Virus record (IMG/VR): IMGVR_UViG_3300020109_000169
Location: 1 to 20,216 of that record
DNA from: a virus
Direction: 5' to 3' (one strand)
DNA: 20,216 nt
Position numbers and translations under genes: made by a program. Positions 1 through 7,638 of this stretch are shown in pieces. How positions within the stretch are numbered: the first letter of the stretch is position 1; the number at the start of each line of letters is the position of its first letter. Under the pieces are notes generated by a model. That model was given only the letters and a program-made list of their open reading frames with translations. It ran no database searches and had not been told where the DNA came from.

Positions 1-248
1 GCGAGTATCTCTGGATCAGTGGTTGAAAGGAGTGTGCGGACCTCATGATCCTCGCGAAGTTCAAGAATCTGCCCAATTAGGGCCTGTGTGGCCGGAAGGA
101 GTCGTTCGCGATGTTTAGGCAGATCGTCGCCCCACTTTTTAATAATCTTATCCGGTCTTTTTTCATCAAAGATTCGATCCGGAAAGAGAGAGGTTCGAAC
201 GATTTCAGACAACTGCTCCAAAAAGTCACGGGGTGTGATGTGTTTCAT
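1..248 (-). CDS. Unknown leftward gene, N-terminal part only
   Basis: An open frame on the minus strand begins with ATG at 248 and stays open for 82 codons to the window edge. The visible part starts MKHITPRDFLEQ and is mostly helical, charged and soluble, with no signal peptide or membrane segment. I do not recognise the family. Its position, divergent from a small HTH gene at the left end of a Mu-like early operon, is where Mu carries its c repressor, so a lysogeny regulator is possible. The visible residues do not show a clear HTH, however. It could also be a toxin/antitoxin-type or accessory gene. A TATATT -10-like box (complement of 250-255) lies almost on the start codon, so the true start may be further inside or the message may be nearly leaderless. 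Confidence 0.55.
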   Translation of the reverse strand, partial: MKHITPRDFLEQLSEIVRTSLFPDRIFDEKRPDKIIKKWGDDLPKHRERLLPATQALIGQILELREDHEVRTLLSTTDPEIL

Positions 249-274
249 CAATATAACCTAATATTGGGATATTC
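249..274. promoter_or_regulatory. Divergent intergenic control region with AT-rich palindromes
   Basis: Only 26 bp separate the leftward start (248) and the rightward start (275). The gap holds an inverted repeat AATAT-TGGG-ATATT (260-273) and an overlapping near-palindrome CCTAATATTGG. TATAAC (252-257) could be a rightward -10, but I see no convincing -35 at the right distance. The position suggests operator sites for the lytic/lysogenic switch. That role is inferred. Confidence 0.4.
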
Positions 275-577
275 ATGAACGACCTCCAGCGGCTCATAAA
301 ACTCAAAGGACCCTCGATACGCCAGATCGCTACCCCCTTGGGGGTTGGTTATCACTCCCTGCAAAAAACGATCAAGGGCGTCAGGAAGACGCCTGCCATG
401 CGCCAGGCCATTGCGTCATATTTTAATGTCAGCCCCGACGCGCTCTGGGGTCCAAAATCACATGCCGTTATCCGGTATCTCATAGAAAAGGAAATAGAGC
501 ATCAGGTAAAGCGCCGGGCCAAACTCACACGCGAAGAGCTGACAAAACAATATCTGGGAAACAGTAAAGCAGCGTAA
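275..577 (+). CDS. Small HTH regulator (Ner/Cro-like position)
   Basis: This 100-residue protein has a helix-turn-helix at about residues 14-37 (SIRQIATPLGVGYHSLQKTI), followed by a conserved-looking tail VSPDALWG (52-59). This is the form of many phage XRE/Nlp-type DNA-binding domains. A basic, charged helix (60-100) completes it. It is the first rightward gene, divergent from the partial leftward gene, which matches the place of Mu ner, the early repressor that shuts down early and repressor promoters. The family assignment to Ner itself is not certain. The upstream ribosome site is weak (GGGA), consistent with low or leaderless translation. A 47-nt AT-rich gap separates it from the next gene. 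Confidence 0.7.
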   Translation: MNDLQRLIKLKGPSIRQIATPLGVGYHSLQKTIKGVRKTPAMRQAIASYFNVSPDALWGPKSHAVIRYLIEKEIEHQVKRRAKLTREELTKQYLGNSKAA

Positions 578-624
578 CTGTTTATTGTTGAAATAACTTT
601 TAAATCATTTTTCAGGGCTTTTCA

Positions 625-1101
625 ATGTCTAAGTTCAAAAAAAGATTTTCCAACGATAACCAGATCACCATTTACGACCTCCTTCAGAATCTCCAGGAAG
701 ACGAAAAAATGCCGACGGCCGGGAGCTTCGATATTGACCGCCGGTTTAGGGAGGCCGTCAGCGCGGTTCTGAAACGCTGCCCGTTATCACGGTACCAGGT
801 GGCAGCCAGGATGTCGGAGCTGATCGGCCAGGATATCACGAAGTCGATGCTGGATAGCTGGACCGCGGAGTCGAAAGAGAATCACCGCTTTCCGGCTATT
901 TTTTTGCCTGCCTTCTGCGAGGCCACAGGATCCTCGGATCCGCTGAAGCTGCTTTCATCCCTGGTGGGAGTATTCATGCTCCCGGGACCGGAGGCACTGC
1001 GGGCGGAGATCCGCCGCATCGAGGAAGAGATTATGAAGAAGCAGCAGGAGAAGAAAAAGCGTCTCCTCTTTTTACAGGAGATTGAAGGAGGGGTGAAATG
1101 A
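625..1101 (+). CDS. Putative DNA-binding early protein with C-terminal coiled coil
   Basis: The 158-residue protein has a probable HTH at about 54-82 (LSRYQVAARMSELIGQDITK). A hydrophobic linker (90-120) follows, then a strongly charged helix at 123-152 rich in E, K and R that should form a coiled coil. Proteins of this type occur between the ner-like gene and transposase A in Mu-like prophages, where they are usually left unnamed. A role in early transcription or in regulating the transposase is plausible but not shown. The start ATG at 625 has a weak AGGG upstream. The stop overlaps the next start as ATGA (1098-1101), so the two are translationally coupled. Confidence 0.6.
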   Translation: MSKFKKRFSNDNQITIYDLLQNLQEDEKMPTAGSFDIDRRFREAVSAVLKRCPLSRYQVAARMSELIGQDITKSMLDSWTAESKENHRFPAIFLPAFCEATGSSDPLKLLSSLVGVFMLPGPEALRAEIRRIEEEIMKKQQEKKKRLLFLQEIEGGVK

Positions 1102-1265
1102 AGCATTACATCAAGGAGCTCCAGAGACACATCGTGGAGTCCGAGTGGGACGAGTGGATTATCGAGAACGACCGCTACATGACGCGTGTCTGCCTCGCCA
1201 TCGTCATCGTCGCCGTTCTCTATTTCGGCATCATCGCAATCACAAGACTCTTACAAACGGGGTGA
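1098..1265 (+). CDS. Tiny single-span membrane protein
   Basis: A 55-codon gene coupled to the previous one by an ATGA overlap. The first 30 residues are polar and charged (MKHYIKELQRHIVESEWDEW at the start). A hydrophobic helix follows at about 31-50 (VCLAIVIVAVLYFGIIAITR), ending in a short tail. This predicts a one-pass inner-membrane protein with the acidic segment in the cytoplasm. The upstream GGAGGGGTGAA is a good ribosome site, and the gene fits exactly between its neighbours, ending 3 nt before transposase A. I know no function. Small early membrane proteins of Mu-like phages include host-interfering (kil-like) peptides, which is only an analogy. Confidence 0.65.
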   Translation: MKHYIKELQRHIVESEWDEWIIENDRYMTRVCLAIVIVAVLYFGIIAITRLLQTG

Positions 1266-1268
1266 GAA

Positions 1269-3635
1269 ATGGACACACAGATCACGTTCACCGCGAAAAA
1301 AATCGCGGATATGTTGGGAGTGACTCGCGTAACTGTCATGCGCAGAGCAAAAAAGGAGAATTGGCCGTATATCCAGAAAAACGGCAACGGAGGTATCCAG
1401 CACGAGTATTGTCTCACTTCCCTCCCTGCCGACGTTCAGAAGGCAGCGATAGCAAAGGAAAGCATCCCGGCGGATCTGATTTCAACCCTGGCGCCGGAAG
1501 CGGCACTGGCTGCCCTGGATCGGCACCTTCCCGTTCCGGCATTCAGTGAAACACTCCCTCGGCCGACAGCCCGTAAAAACCGCAGACATAAACGGGACGC
1601 ATCAAAGCCCGCTATCGATACCACTCCCTCCTTATATAATAAGGAAGGCATTCCCCCCGCAACACAGTATGAATTTGAAAAGCTCCCGGCCTGGTCGCCG
1701 GAACGGGCGATCTCCGAAGGCGCCCTCAGGGACAACCGCGTCCGCACCATCCTGGCGATCCTTCGGGAAGCGGAGGCCGTCCCCAGGGACTGGACGAAAG
1801 GGAAGCGGAGATGGATCGAGTTCGTCGCCGCGAAGCACGCAGTAAAATGGCAGACCATTTATCGGTGGCTGAAAAAATATGACAAGAGGGGCATAGCCGG
1901 GCTGGAACACAGGAAGTCGTCCCGGGAGAAGCCGAAAGCGTGGACGCCGGAAGCCCTGGACTGGTGGATCGGCCTATGCCTGAAACCGGCTCACCGGAAG
2001 ATGGATCTGCGTGCCCTGTATGAGGACATTCTGGTGATCGAGTCCCACCGGCGGGGGTGGGAGATCGGCTGTCAGGAGTCCGCAACCTGGTGGTATAAAA
2101 AGCGGGTCACGCCGCAGCTCCTTGCCCTCCAGAAGGGTGGTATGCGCGCCCTGGACAACGTCCTGCCTCCCGTCCTCCGGAATTACTCCGACCTCGCTCC
2201 CTTCGAGATGCTGGTCGGCGACCAGCACCGTTTCGACTTCTGGGTCGTCGACGACGATACCGGGAAGGTCTTCCGTCCCGAAGGGTACATCTGGCAGGAC
2301 CTCCGTACCCGGGTCATCTACGGCGCCGCGTTTGACCATCGCTATGACGCCCACCTCTGCGGCCTTGCCCTCCGGATCGGCATGAGGATCTGTGGCTGCT
2401 GCAATGCTATCTATACAGACAACGGCTCGTCGGAGCTTTCAAAATACATGATGGGGATCCTCGCGGAAATCCGCGCCCTGGGTATGAAGTGGGAGATGAC
2501 CCTGGAGACTCCGATGGACATCCTGGACGTGGACGGCGAAGACATCAACCCCGTCGTTGCCCCCGGGACCCACACGAAGGCCGTCGTCAAGAACGCCAAG
2601 GCGAAGCTCGTAGAGAAGACAAACGACAGCCTTGAACATATCCTCCGCAGCAGGTTCCGTGTCCCCGGGAGTGTTAAGCGCCTCACCGACGACATCCACA
2701 GCCAGGACGTAGATCATGAGGAGGCCATGAAGCTGGCGGCGGAAGGCAAACTTTTTTTAGCCTCGGAATTTTACCTCACCGTGTACCGGGTAATCGACTA
2801 TTACAACCGGGAAAAGGCTCACCGGGGCGTGCGGAGGGAGTGGGTATGGCACCCCATTCCTCCCTCCGTGACGCCGATGGACTGCCTCAAGGCCTGCTAT
2901 GCCGACGGGTGGCGCCCCCGGATGATCACCGACGAAGCGGCGGATCTCATTTTTCTCAAGAGGGCGTCCCGGACAGTTCACCTGGGGCGGATCGCCCTGA
3001 ACAACGACCTGTATGAGCATGACCTGCTTCTGGATCTCCACGGCCAGCGGGTAGACATACGGTTTCATCCCATCGAGCAGGATGTCGTCCTGGTGTACCG
3101 CGGCGGGAAGTTCCTCTGCCCCGCCTTCCCCGTGGAGTATTCGTCCATGAAAAATAAAGACCTGGCGAAGCAGAAGATCCTGGAGAAACGGCGGAAACGC
3201 AGGGAGATTGCCGAGCAGTTCCGCGCCCTCACCCGCCATATCCCCGACTTCCGGGAGTACTCAAAAGTGCCGGAGGCGGAGCGCGTGGCGGCGCAGGTAG
3301 GCGTTGAGAAGAAGCGTATCGAGGCATCCCGCGCCGCTTTGGGAAGGACTCTTTCGCCTGCGGAACTGGAAGCGGAGATAGCGAAGCTGGAGATCCTCAA
3401 CGCAAGACTGCCGGATGGAACAAAGGTAACGCTTCCCCGGGTCGCGAAGGCGCTCCCGCCGCGGCCGGGGTACTGGATATCAAACACGGACCGCTATCTC
3501 TGGTGCATCAAGTATGAAGCGATGGGCGGGGAACTGTGTGACGAAGACCGGCGATTCGTGGAAGAGGAGGAAATGAAAATGACGCCTGCCGAGCGCGAGC
3601 GCTGGCAGTTCGAAAGAGAGTACGGGAAAAGTTAA
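1269..3635 (+). CDS. A: Mu-type DDE transposase (MuA homologue)
   Basis: This 788-residue protein catalyses strand transfer for integration and replicative transposition. The N-terminus (about 6-62) is the Mu-type winged-helix DNA-binding domain (FTAKKIADMLGVTRVTV), followed by helical end-binding domains with WQTIYRWLKKYDKRG near 194-208. The catalytic core has D318 (LVGDQH), D384 (YTDNGSSE) and E449 (AKLVEKTND), spaced 66 and 65 residues apart, close to MuA D269/D336/E392. A beta-barrel region (about 540-620) and a long charged C-terminal tail follow; the tail is longer than in MuA (663 aa) and probably contacts the B protein and unfoldase. The ribosome site is GGGGTGAGAA. It lies 12 nt before the B gene. 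Confidence 0.95.
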   Translation: MDTQITFTAKKIADMLGVTRVTVMRRAKKENWPYIQKNGNGGIQHEYCLTSLPADVQKAAIAKESIPADLISTLAPEAALAALDRHLPVPAFSETLPRPTARKNRRHKRDASKPAIDTTPSLYNKEGIPPATQYEFEKLPAWSPERAISEGALRDNRVRTILAILREAEAVPRDWTKGKRRWIEFVAAKHAVKWQTIYRWLKKYDKRGIAGLEHRKSSREKPKAWTPEALDWWIGLCLKPAHRKMDLRALYEDILVIESHRRGWEIGCQESATWWYKKRVTPQLLALQKGGMRALDNVLPPVLRNYSDLAPFEMLVGDQHRFDFWVVDDDTGKVFRPEGYIWQDLRTRVIYGAAFDHRYDAHLCGLALRIGMRICGCCNAIYTDNGSSELSKYMMGILAEIRALGMKWEMTLETPMDILDVDGEDINPVVAPGTHTKAVVKNAKAKLVEKTNDSLEHILRSRFRVPGSVKRLTDDIHSQDVDHEEAMKLAAEGKLFLASEFYLTVYRVIDYYNREKAHRGVRREWVWHPIPPSVTPMDCLKACYADGWRPRMITDEAADLIFLKRASRTVHLGRIALNNDLYEHDLLLDLHGQRVDIRFHPIEQDVVLVYRGGKFLCPAFPVEYSSMKNKDLAKQKILEKRRKRREIAEQFRALTRHIPDFREYSKVPEAERVAAQVGVEKKRIEASRAALGRTLSPAELEAEIAKLEILNARLPDGTKVTLPRVAKALPPRPGYWISNTDRYLWCIKYEAMGGELCDEDRRFVEEEEMKMTPAERERWQFEREYGKS

Positions 3636-3647
3636 CAGGAGGAAATC

Positions 3648-4337
3648 ATGAAGCTGGAATTCATCGAGACGCCGAATACAAAGAAGTTCAATGAAATATG
3701 CAACGAGCTGGCGGATCCCGTATCCCGAATCGGGCCGTCCCTGGCGATGGTCACGGGTCCCGCGGGAAGGGGGAAGACGGAAGCGGCAAAGCACTACGCC
3801 GCCCAGACCGATGCCATGTACATCCCGCCTCTGAATACCCGGACGCCGCCGATGGTGCTCCGGGAGATCACGTTCGAACTGGCGAAGGTAAGACCCGCCC
3901 GGTCCGATGGATGCCTGTCCGTCATCGGCGACGAGATGGCAAAGGAACGGCGGCTTATCATCATCGACGAGGCTGACCTTCTGAGTATGACCATCCTGGA
4001 GATGCTCCGGAACCTGAACGAACGCTTTGCCTTTCCGATCCTTTTAATTGGAGAGGACGATCTCAAGGGAAAAATCGTCGCCCGAAGGAGATTGAATAGC
4101 CGGATCCGGAGGAGGATGGAATTCGCCCCCGTCAGCCAGCAGGATATTGCCTTCTTTATCAAGCAGTCCCTGGGCGTGAAGGCGCCGCCGGAAGTGACGG
4201 GATTGATTCACCAGCACTGTAAGGGGGACTGGCGGCCGGTGCTCACGGCAGCCATCGCCATTGAACGGGCAATGAAGGCGAGCGGTCTTCAGGAAATCAC
4301 GGGAGAGCTGACGAGAGATGTCCTCAAAAATTCCTAA
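3648..4337 (+). CDS. B: MuB-like AAA+ ATPase, target-DNA activator, short form
   Basis: The 229-residue ATPase carries Walker A GPAGRGKT (37-44), Walker B LIIIDEAD (103-110), a sensor-like ILLIGEDDLK (131-140) and an arginine-rich RRRLNSRIRRR (146-156). MuB proteins bind DNA as ATP filaments, select target DNA and stimulate MuA. The C-terminal helical part (about 170-229) resembles the MuB C-terminal domain. The protein is shorter than MuB (312 aa) and begins directly with the ATPase, so the N-terminal HTH region of MuB is missing. AGGAGG gives a strong ribosome site. Its last 20 nt overlap the next gene, a DNA-binding protein. Confidence 0.92.
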   Translation: MKLEFIETPNTKKFNEICNELADPVSRIGPSLAMVTGPAGRGKTEAAKHYAAQTDAMYIPPLNTRTPPMVLREITFELAKVRPARSDGCLSVIGDEMAKERRLIIIDEADLLSMTILEMLRNLNERFAFPILLIGEDDLKGKIVARRRLNSRIRRRMEFAPVSQQDIAFFIKQSLGVKAPPEVTGLIHQHCKGDWRPVLTAAIAIERAMKASGLQEITGELTRDVLKNS

Positions 4338-4818
4338 GACCGGTCTTGCCGGGCGCATGCGGGACGTGATGAGAGGGATTGAAGGATCCTTCACTGTACG
4401 TCAGATATATGACGGGTTGGCACTCCCGCCGGGGAAGGAACGGGAAAAAGTGAGAAATGTCATGACGGATTTTCTCTGCCGAGGAGAGGTAGCCAAGGTA
4501 ACAGACAAACGAATCCGGCGACAACCTTTACAGCGGTATCGGTATGTCGGGAAGGTCAACAATATCAGGGGCGGTAAAAAACGGGAGAAAATTTTCAAAG
4601 CCATGAGACTGGTCAGTTTCCATGAAGCCTTTGCAATTTCCGATATCCAGCGGATGACCGGGACAGATCGAAGCTATATTGAAAAGCTGACAAGAAAATT
4701 AGTGCAGGAAGGCCATCTCAAGAAGGAAGGGAAGCGCCCCCGATCCAACAGCTACGGCAAGGAATCACTGTATCGGGTCGTCAACACGGACCGCTTCCGT
4801 ACGGAGGTGATGCAATGA
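4318..4818 (+). CDS. Tandem winged-helix DNA-binding protein
   Basis: The 166-residue basic protein appears to hold two winged-helix units. The first spans about 10-77 (FTVRQIYDGLALPPG, then a wing-like KVTDKRIRRQPLQRYRYVG). The second spans about 86-156 (FAISDIQRMTGTDRSYIEKL followed by LVQEGHLKKEGKRP). The gene starts inside the end of the B ATPase gene (20-nt overlap) and its stop overlaps the gemA start, which indicates coupled expression with B. Because the neighbouring B protein lacks its usual HTH, this protein may supply DNA binding to the transposition complex. That is inference. I do not know a named family. Confidence 0.65.
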   Translation: MSSKIPKTGLAGRMRDVMRGIEGSFTVRQIYDGLALPPGKEREKVRNVMTDFLCRGEVAKVTDKRIRRQPLQRYRYVGKVNNIRGGKKREKIFKAMRLVSFHEAFAISDIQRMTGTDRSYIEKLTRKLVQEGHLKKEGKRPRSNSYGKESLYRVVNTDRFRTEVMQ

Positions 4819-5288
4819 AAGGACCTCTCTCAACACAGCGCTATGTCCCGTGGGACGGCAGGGAAGCGGATCACCGCCGGGGTCTCCTGGCAAAGGTGCA
4901 TATCGCCAAGAAAGACCTGGGATTAAATGAAGATGAATACGAGGCCATCCTCCGGGGGTTCAAGGTCGAGTCGTCGGCTCACATGAATATCCCCCAACTG
5001 GAACGCCTGGTGAAGTACCTCAAACATCTGGGCTGGAAGCCACTCCGACGGCGCAGGAAAAGACCTGACGACGATCCGACGCGTCTGGAGGCTCTGCGTA
5101 AGCGCGTCTTAGAGGAAGCAAAACTCTTGGATAACTGGGAAACACGGCTGCCGGGACTGACGAAATTCATCTGCGGCGTCGTCCCCCTCAACTGGGTACA
5201 TGACGCCCGCAAACTGGAACGGCTCTTGGTCGCCATACGAAACATCCGGGAAAGCAAACGAATGGAGGTCTCCCAGCGTCCATCATAA
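4815..5288 (+). CDS. gemA: GemA-like (Mu gp16, DUF1018) regulatory protein
   Basis: The 157-residue protein matches the Mu gp16/GemA family pattern: LLAKVHIAKKDLGLNEDEYE (24-43), a linker, then LERLVKYLKHLGWKP (62-76) and a helical C-terminal half. GemA affects expression of host replication and supercoiling genes during Mu infection; its biochemical mode is unresolved. The ATG overlaps the previous stop (ATGA, 4815-4818). Here gemA lies before gam, the reverse of the Mu order. A 43-nt gap with a fresh GGAGG site precedes the next gene. Confidence 0.85.
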   Translation: MKGPLSTQRYVPWDGREADHRRGLLAKVHIAKKDLGLNEDEYEAILRGFKVESSAHMNIPQLERLVKYLKHLGWKPLRRRRKRPDDDPTRLEALRKRVLEEAKLLDNWETRLPGLTKFICGVVPLNWVHDARKLERLLVAIRNIRESKRMEVSQRPS

Positions 5289-5331
5289 AAACCGCAGGAC
5301 AGGCGTATCGCCTGTCACAGGAGGGACAACA

Positions 5332-5802
5332 ATGACACAACCCACCTCACTAAAACACGAGATTTTAAAATTGAGACGCCAGCTCACGGCGCACCGGCGC
5401 CTGCTCCGCGATCAGGAAATACAGGCGGAAAAAGAGCGGCGGCATGCCGAGATCATGGGAATCCTCTCGCACCACATCGGCCGGCAGAACGCCATCGGCA
5501 TGGGAGAACTCTACTCCCGCGTCTATAACAAGGAGTGGAAAAACCGGATCAACGATACACGCGAGCTCCGCACGGACATAGATGAGCTGCAAAAGGAAGG
5601 ACGGAAGATATGCTCCACGATGCAGCGAGACATGGGCGGTTACTACTTGCCGGCGACGGATAGCGAATGGGAAGCGTTCATCCGCGGATATATCAGGCAG
5701 CCCGCGCGGCGCATCAACAAGGCCCGGCGGATGTGGAAAATCAGCGTTGCCGAGACTATGCGCCAGGTGCAGATGGTACTCGAGGAAGGAGACGCAGCGT
5801 GA
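5332..5802 (+). CDS. Winged-helix early protein with N-terminal coiled coil
   Basis: I place the start at ATG 5332, behind CAGGAGGGACAACA; an upstream in-frame extension to 5200 would lie inside gemA and lacks a ribosome site. The 156-residue product has a charged helix at 8-45, likely a coiled coil. A winged-helix-like domain (42-106) follows, with IGMGELYSRV, TRELRTDIDELQKEG and a tyrosine-rich wing GGYYLP, then a basic C-terminal helix. This resembles small phage proteins that bind DNA or work with replication factors, but I cannot name a function. It is coupled to gam by a GTGA overlap. Confidence 0.6.
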   Translation: MTQPTSLKHEILKLRRQLTAHRRLLRDQEIQAEKERRHAEIMGILSHHIGRQNAIGMGELYSRVYNKEWKNRINDTRELRTDIDELQKEGRKICSTMQRDMGGYYLPATDSEWEAFIRGYIRQPARRINKARRMWKISVAETMRQVQMVLEEGDAA

Positions 5803-6302
5803 AGAAGGAGAAAAGAAACAGGAGTACGGGCGTCCCGCCTATCCTCGAGAGAGCCGACGGCCTTCTCTGTGAGATTGCCGAGACCGAGGAAAATATCAAG
5901 TATCTCATGGAGGCGTACGAGATAGAGAAGAAACGCCTGGACGAATCCTATGCCGCGAAGATAGCCCCCTTCGAGGCGGACCGTGATCAATACAAAAAAG
6001 ACCTGGTTGCCCTGATGAAAAAGAACAAGGAGGAGATATTCCAGGACGGAAACCTGGTGTACCTCAAACACGGGTCGCTCATTCACGATATTTCTCATCC
6101 CGTCGCCTTTCCCCGGAGCCATGACCCGCTGATCGCGCTCCTGGAGGCCGGAGGATTCACGGATGTCGTCAAAATCAAAAAGAGCTTGGACAAAGACGCC
6201 ATCGAGAAATGGACGGATGCACAGCTTGCCCTCGTCGGCCTTACCCGGAAGGAACTGGAGGAATTTAAGTACGATCTGAAAAAGGAGAAAATGAAATGCT
6301 GA
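5799..6302 (+). CDS. gam: Mu Gam-like DNA-end-binding protein
   Basis: Gam binds double-stranded DNA ends as a Ku-like dimer and protects them from host exonuclease. The start is GTG 5799, behind GAGGAAGGAGAC and overlapping the previous TGA; the upstream extension to 5667 has no ribosome site and lies in another gene. The 167-residue length matches Mu Gam (174). It has the family layout: an N-terminal long helix rich in E/K (about 20-75), a beta segment EIFQDGNLVYLKHGSL, and a C-terminal helix region IALLEAGGFTDVVKIKKSL ending TRKELEEFKYDL. Its stop overlaps the next gene by 7 nt. Confidence 0.88.
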   Translation: MKKEKRNRSTGVPPILERADGLLCEIAETEENIKYLMEAYEIEKKRLDESYAAKIAPFEADRDQYKKDLVALMKKNKEEIFQDGNLVYLKHGSLIHDISHPVAFPRSHDPLIALLEAGGFTDVVKIKKSLDKDAIEKWTDAQLALVGLTRKELEEFKYDLKKEKMKC

Positions 6303-6745
6303 AAAACTACACATCATCCGTCCCGGTAGAAAGGAGTATCGCTTTCATTGAAAATAAGCTTGTCCGCCGCGGGGCCCAGAACATCATCAAACGCTATAAC
6401 CCGCAGACCAAGAAACTGGAGTGTATCTTTTTCACAATGGAAACGAAGGATGGAACATTCTCGTTCAAGGTGCCGGCCAAAGTTGACCAGGTTGAAAAGA
6501 TTCTTCTGGAGAGCAAGCGCAAGATCACGCCGTCAGTTCTTGAAAATGTCCGTGCCCAGGCAGAGCGTACAGCCTGGAAGATTATGTCGGACTGGGTTGA
6601 AGTCCAGATGGCTTTGATTCAGCTCGAACAGGTTGAATTTCTGCAAATATTTTTGCCGTACATATACATCCCTAAAAAGGACCTCACATATTTTGAAATG
6701 TTGAAAGATAGCGGGTTCAAGCAGCTCACTTATATGGAAAGGTGA
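6296..6745 (+). CDS. Conserved-type phage protein of unknown function
   Basis: The 149-residue soluble protein has an N-terminal alpha/beta half. It includes a basic RRGAQNIIKRYN turn and strands ECIFFTMETKDG and FSFKVPAK. A long helix follows (AERTAWKIMSDWVEVQMALI, about 89-108), then a hydrophobic stretch FLQIFLPYIYIP. The pattern of a beta sheet followed by AW(K/R)I..DWVE..MALI and a FLPY segment is one I associate with unnamed proteins in many phage early regions. It starts inside the end of gam behind AAGGAGAAA. Codon use looks more AT-rich than the surrounding core genes. No function is assigned. Confidence 0.55.
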   Translation: MLKNYTSSVPVERSIAFIENKLVRRGAQNIIKRYNPQTKKLECIFFTMETKDGTFSFKVPAKVDQVEKILLESKRKITPSVLENVRAQAERTAWKIMSDWVEVQMALIQLEQVEFLQIFLPYIYIPKKDLTYFEMLKDSGFKQLTYMER

Positions 6746-6749
6746 GAAA

Positions 6750-6986
6750 ATGGAAGATCTTATAATAAGAGAAATCACTGTTTATCAAAAGGACTCCTGT
6801 ACCCATACAAAATTTCTTCTCCTTCAGAATGGTAAGGTGTTTGGGGAAGAGAATTTCGCACTCGCCAAGGAATGGCGCGATCAGGGACTTCTTGGGAAGA
6901 GGGCGGCTGCTCTTATTGATAAAATCGTATCAATACAAACGGCTGCCGAAACATATGATCCGGAGCTGCTGCAAATTGAAATTTAA
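6750..6986 (+). CDS. Small hypothetical protein
   Basis: A 78-residue protein starts at ATG 6750 behind GGAAAGGTGAGAAA, 4 nt after the preceding stop. The N-terminal half reads like a small beta unit (LIIREITVYQKDS, THTKFLLLQNGKVFGEE). The C-terminal half is helical (KRAAALIDKIVSIQTAA). There is no membrane segment and there are no cysteine pairs. I recognise no family. The end overlaps the next gene's proposed TTG start. Confidence 0.5.
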   Translation: MEDLIIREITVYQKDSCTHTKFLLLQNGKVFGEENFALAKEWRDQGLLGKRAAALIDKIVSIQTAAETYDPELLQIEI

Positions 6987-7530
6987 CTGCCCCCACTGCG
7001 GAAAGGAATGTGACTATATGGAGATCCAGGGCGATAAAGACCTGATGGCTATAATCAGGATGGTGCCGGCATTCGGCAGGCACAGCAACCTGGTCATGGG
7101 ATACTGCTATCTCTTCGGGATATCCCCCATGAAACTCAAAGCGAAGAAGTTCCGGATTCTCTTAGAGGAGATGAAGGGACTCTTCGAGAGTGAATCCTTC
7201 CGGTATCAGAAAAGGCTGTACAGGATCAGCCAGGCCGGAATCGCCGAGGCACTGAATATCATCATCCACCGTAATTTCAGTGACCGCCTGGAGAGCCATA
7301 ATTATCTAAAAAAGATTATGATCACAATCGCCGAGCGGGAAGCACAAGAAGCAAGCAAACAGGCGGAGCGGGATCTCCGGAAAAAAGAAGACCGCCTCCA
7401 ATACCCATATAGAGAAATGGGGGCAACGCAAGGGAGCACTGACATCCCGCCCGTCAACGAGCCCCTTACCCCGGAGCAGATTGAGGAAAACAGGCGTAAG
7501 ATACAGGACATCATTAAATTATTAGACTGA
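6976..7530 (+). CDS. Zinc-ribbon-like N-terminus protein, unknown function
   Basis: The frame is open from 6829, but that upstream part reads through the previous gene. The likely start is TTG 6976, with GGAG about 10 nt upstream. It yields a 184-residue protein beginning KFNCPHCGKECD, with Cys5, Cys8 and Cys12 forming a rubredoxin-knuckle-like motif. ATG 7018 is the alternative but would remove the cysteines. The middle is helical (MKLKAKKFRILLEEMKGLFE) and the tail is rich in E, K and Q (ITIAEREAQEASKQAERDL). It is the last gene of its cluster; a 108-nt non-coding gap with two stem-loops follows. The function is unknown; a DNA- or protein-binding adaptor is plausible. Confidence 0.55.
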   Translation: MKFNCPHCGKECDYMEIQGDKDLMAIIRMVPAFGRHSNLVMGYCYLFGISPMKLKAKKFRILLEEMKGLFESESFRYQKRLYRISQAGIAEALNIIIHRNFSDRLESHNYLKKIMITIAEREAQEASKQAERDLRKKEDRLQYPYREMGATQGSTDIPPVNEPLTPEQIEENRRKIQDIIKLLD

Positions 7531-7535
7531 CACAC

Positions 7536-7556
7536 CCCGCCCGACGCCGAGGCGGG
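7536..7556 (+). other. GC-rich stem-loop just after a stop codon
   Basis: CCCGCC (7536-7541) pairs with GGCGGG (7551-7556) across a 9-nt loop, 5 nt after the stop at 7530. It could end or stabilise the upstream message. The following bases (TCTAATATC) are not a U-tract, so it is not a standard intrinsic terminator. Confidence 0.4.
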
Positions 7557-7599
7557 TCTAATATCGGGTGCATAGCCATACCTCCAGCTCAACAAGGCC

Positions 7600-7627
7600 T
7601 GCCGGAGCCGCCCTGGGGAATCCGGCA
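7600..7627 (+). repeat. Inverted repeat in the 7531-7638 gap
   Basis: TGCCGGA (7600-7606) and TCCGGCA (7621-7627) are perfect inverted repeats with a 14-nt spacer, followed by TTTAAAAAAAC and then the ATG at 7639. It may be a weak terminator, a leader hairpin or an operator. With only one copy its role cannot be decided. Confidence 0.4.
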
Positions 7628-7638
7628 TTTAAAAAAAC

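Noticed and set aside
5200-5331. N-terminal extension of the winged-helix gene at 5332
   Set aside because: It lies in another frame within gemA and has no ribosome site, whereas ATG 5332 has CAGGAGGG at proper distance.
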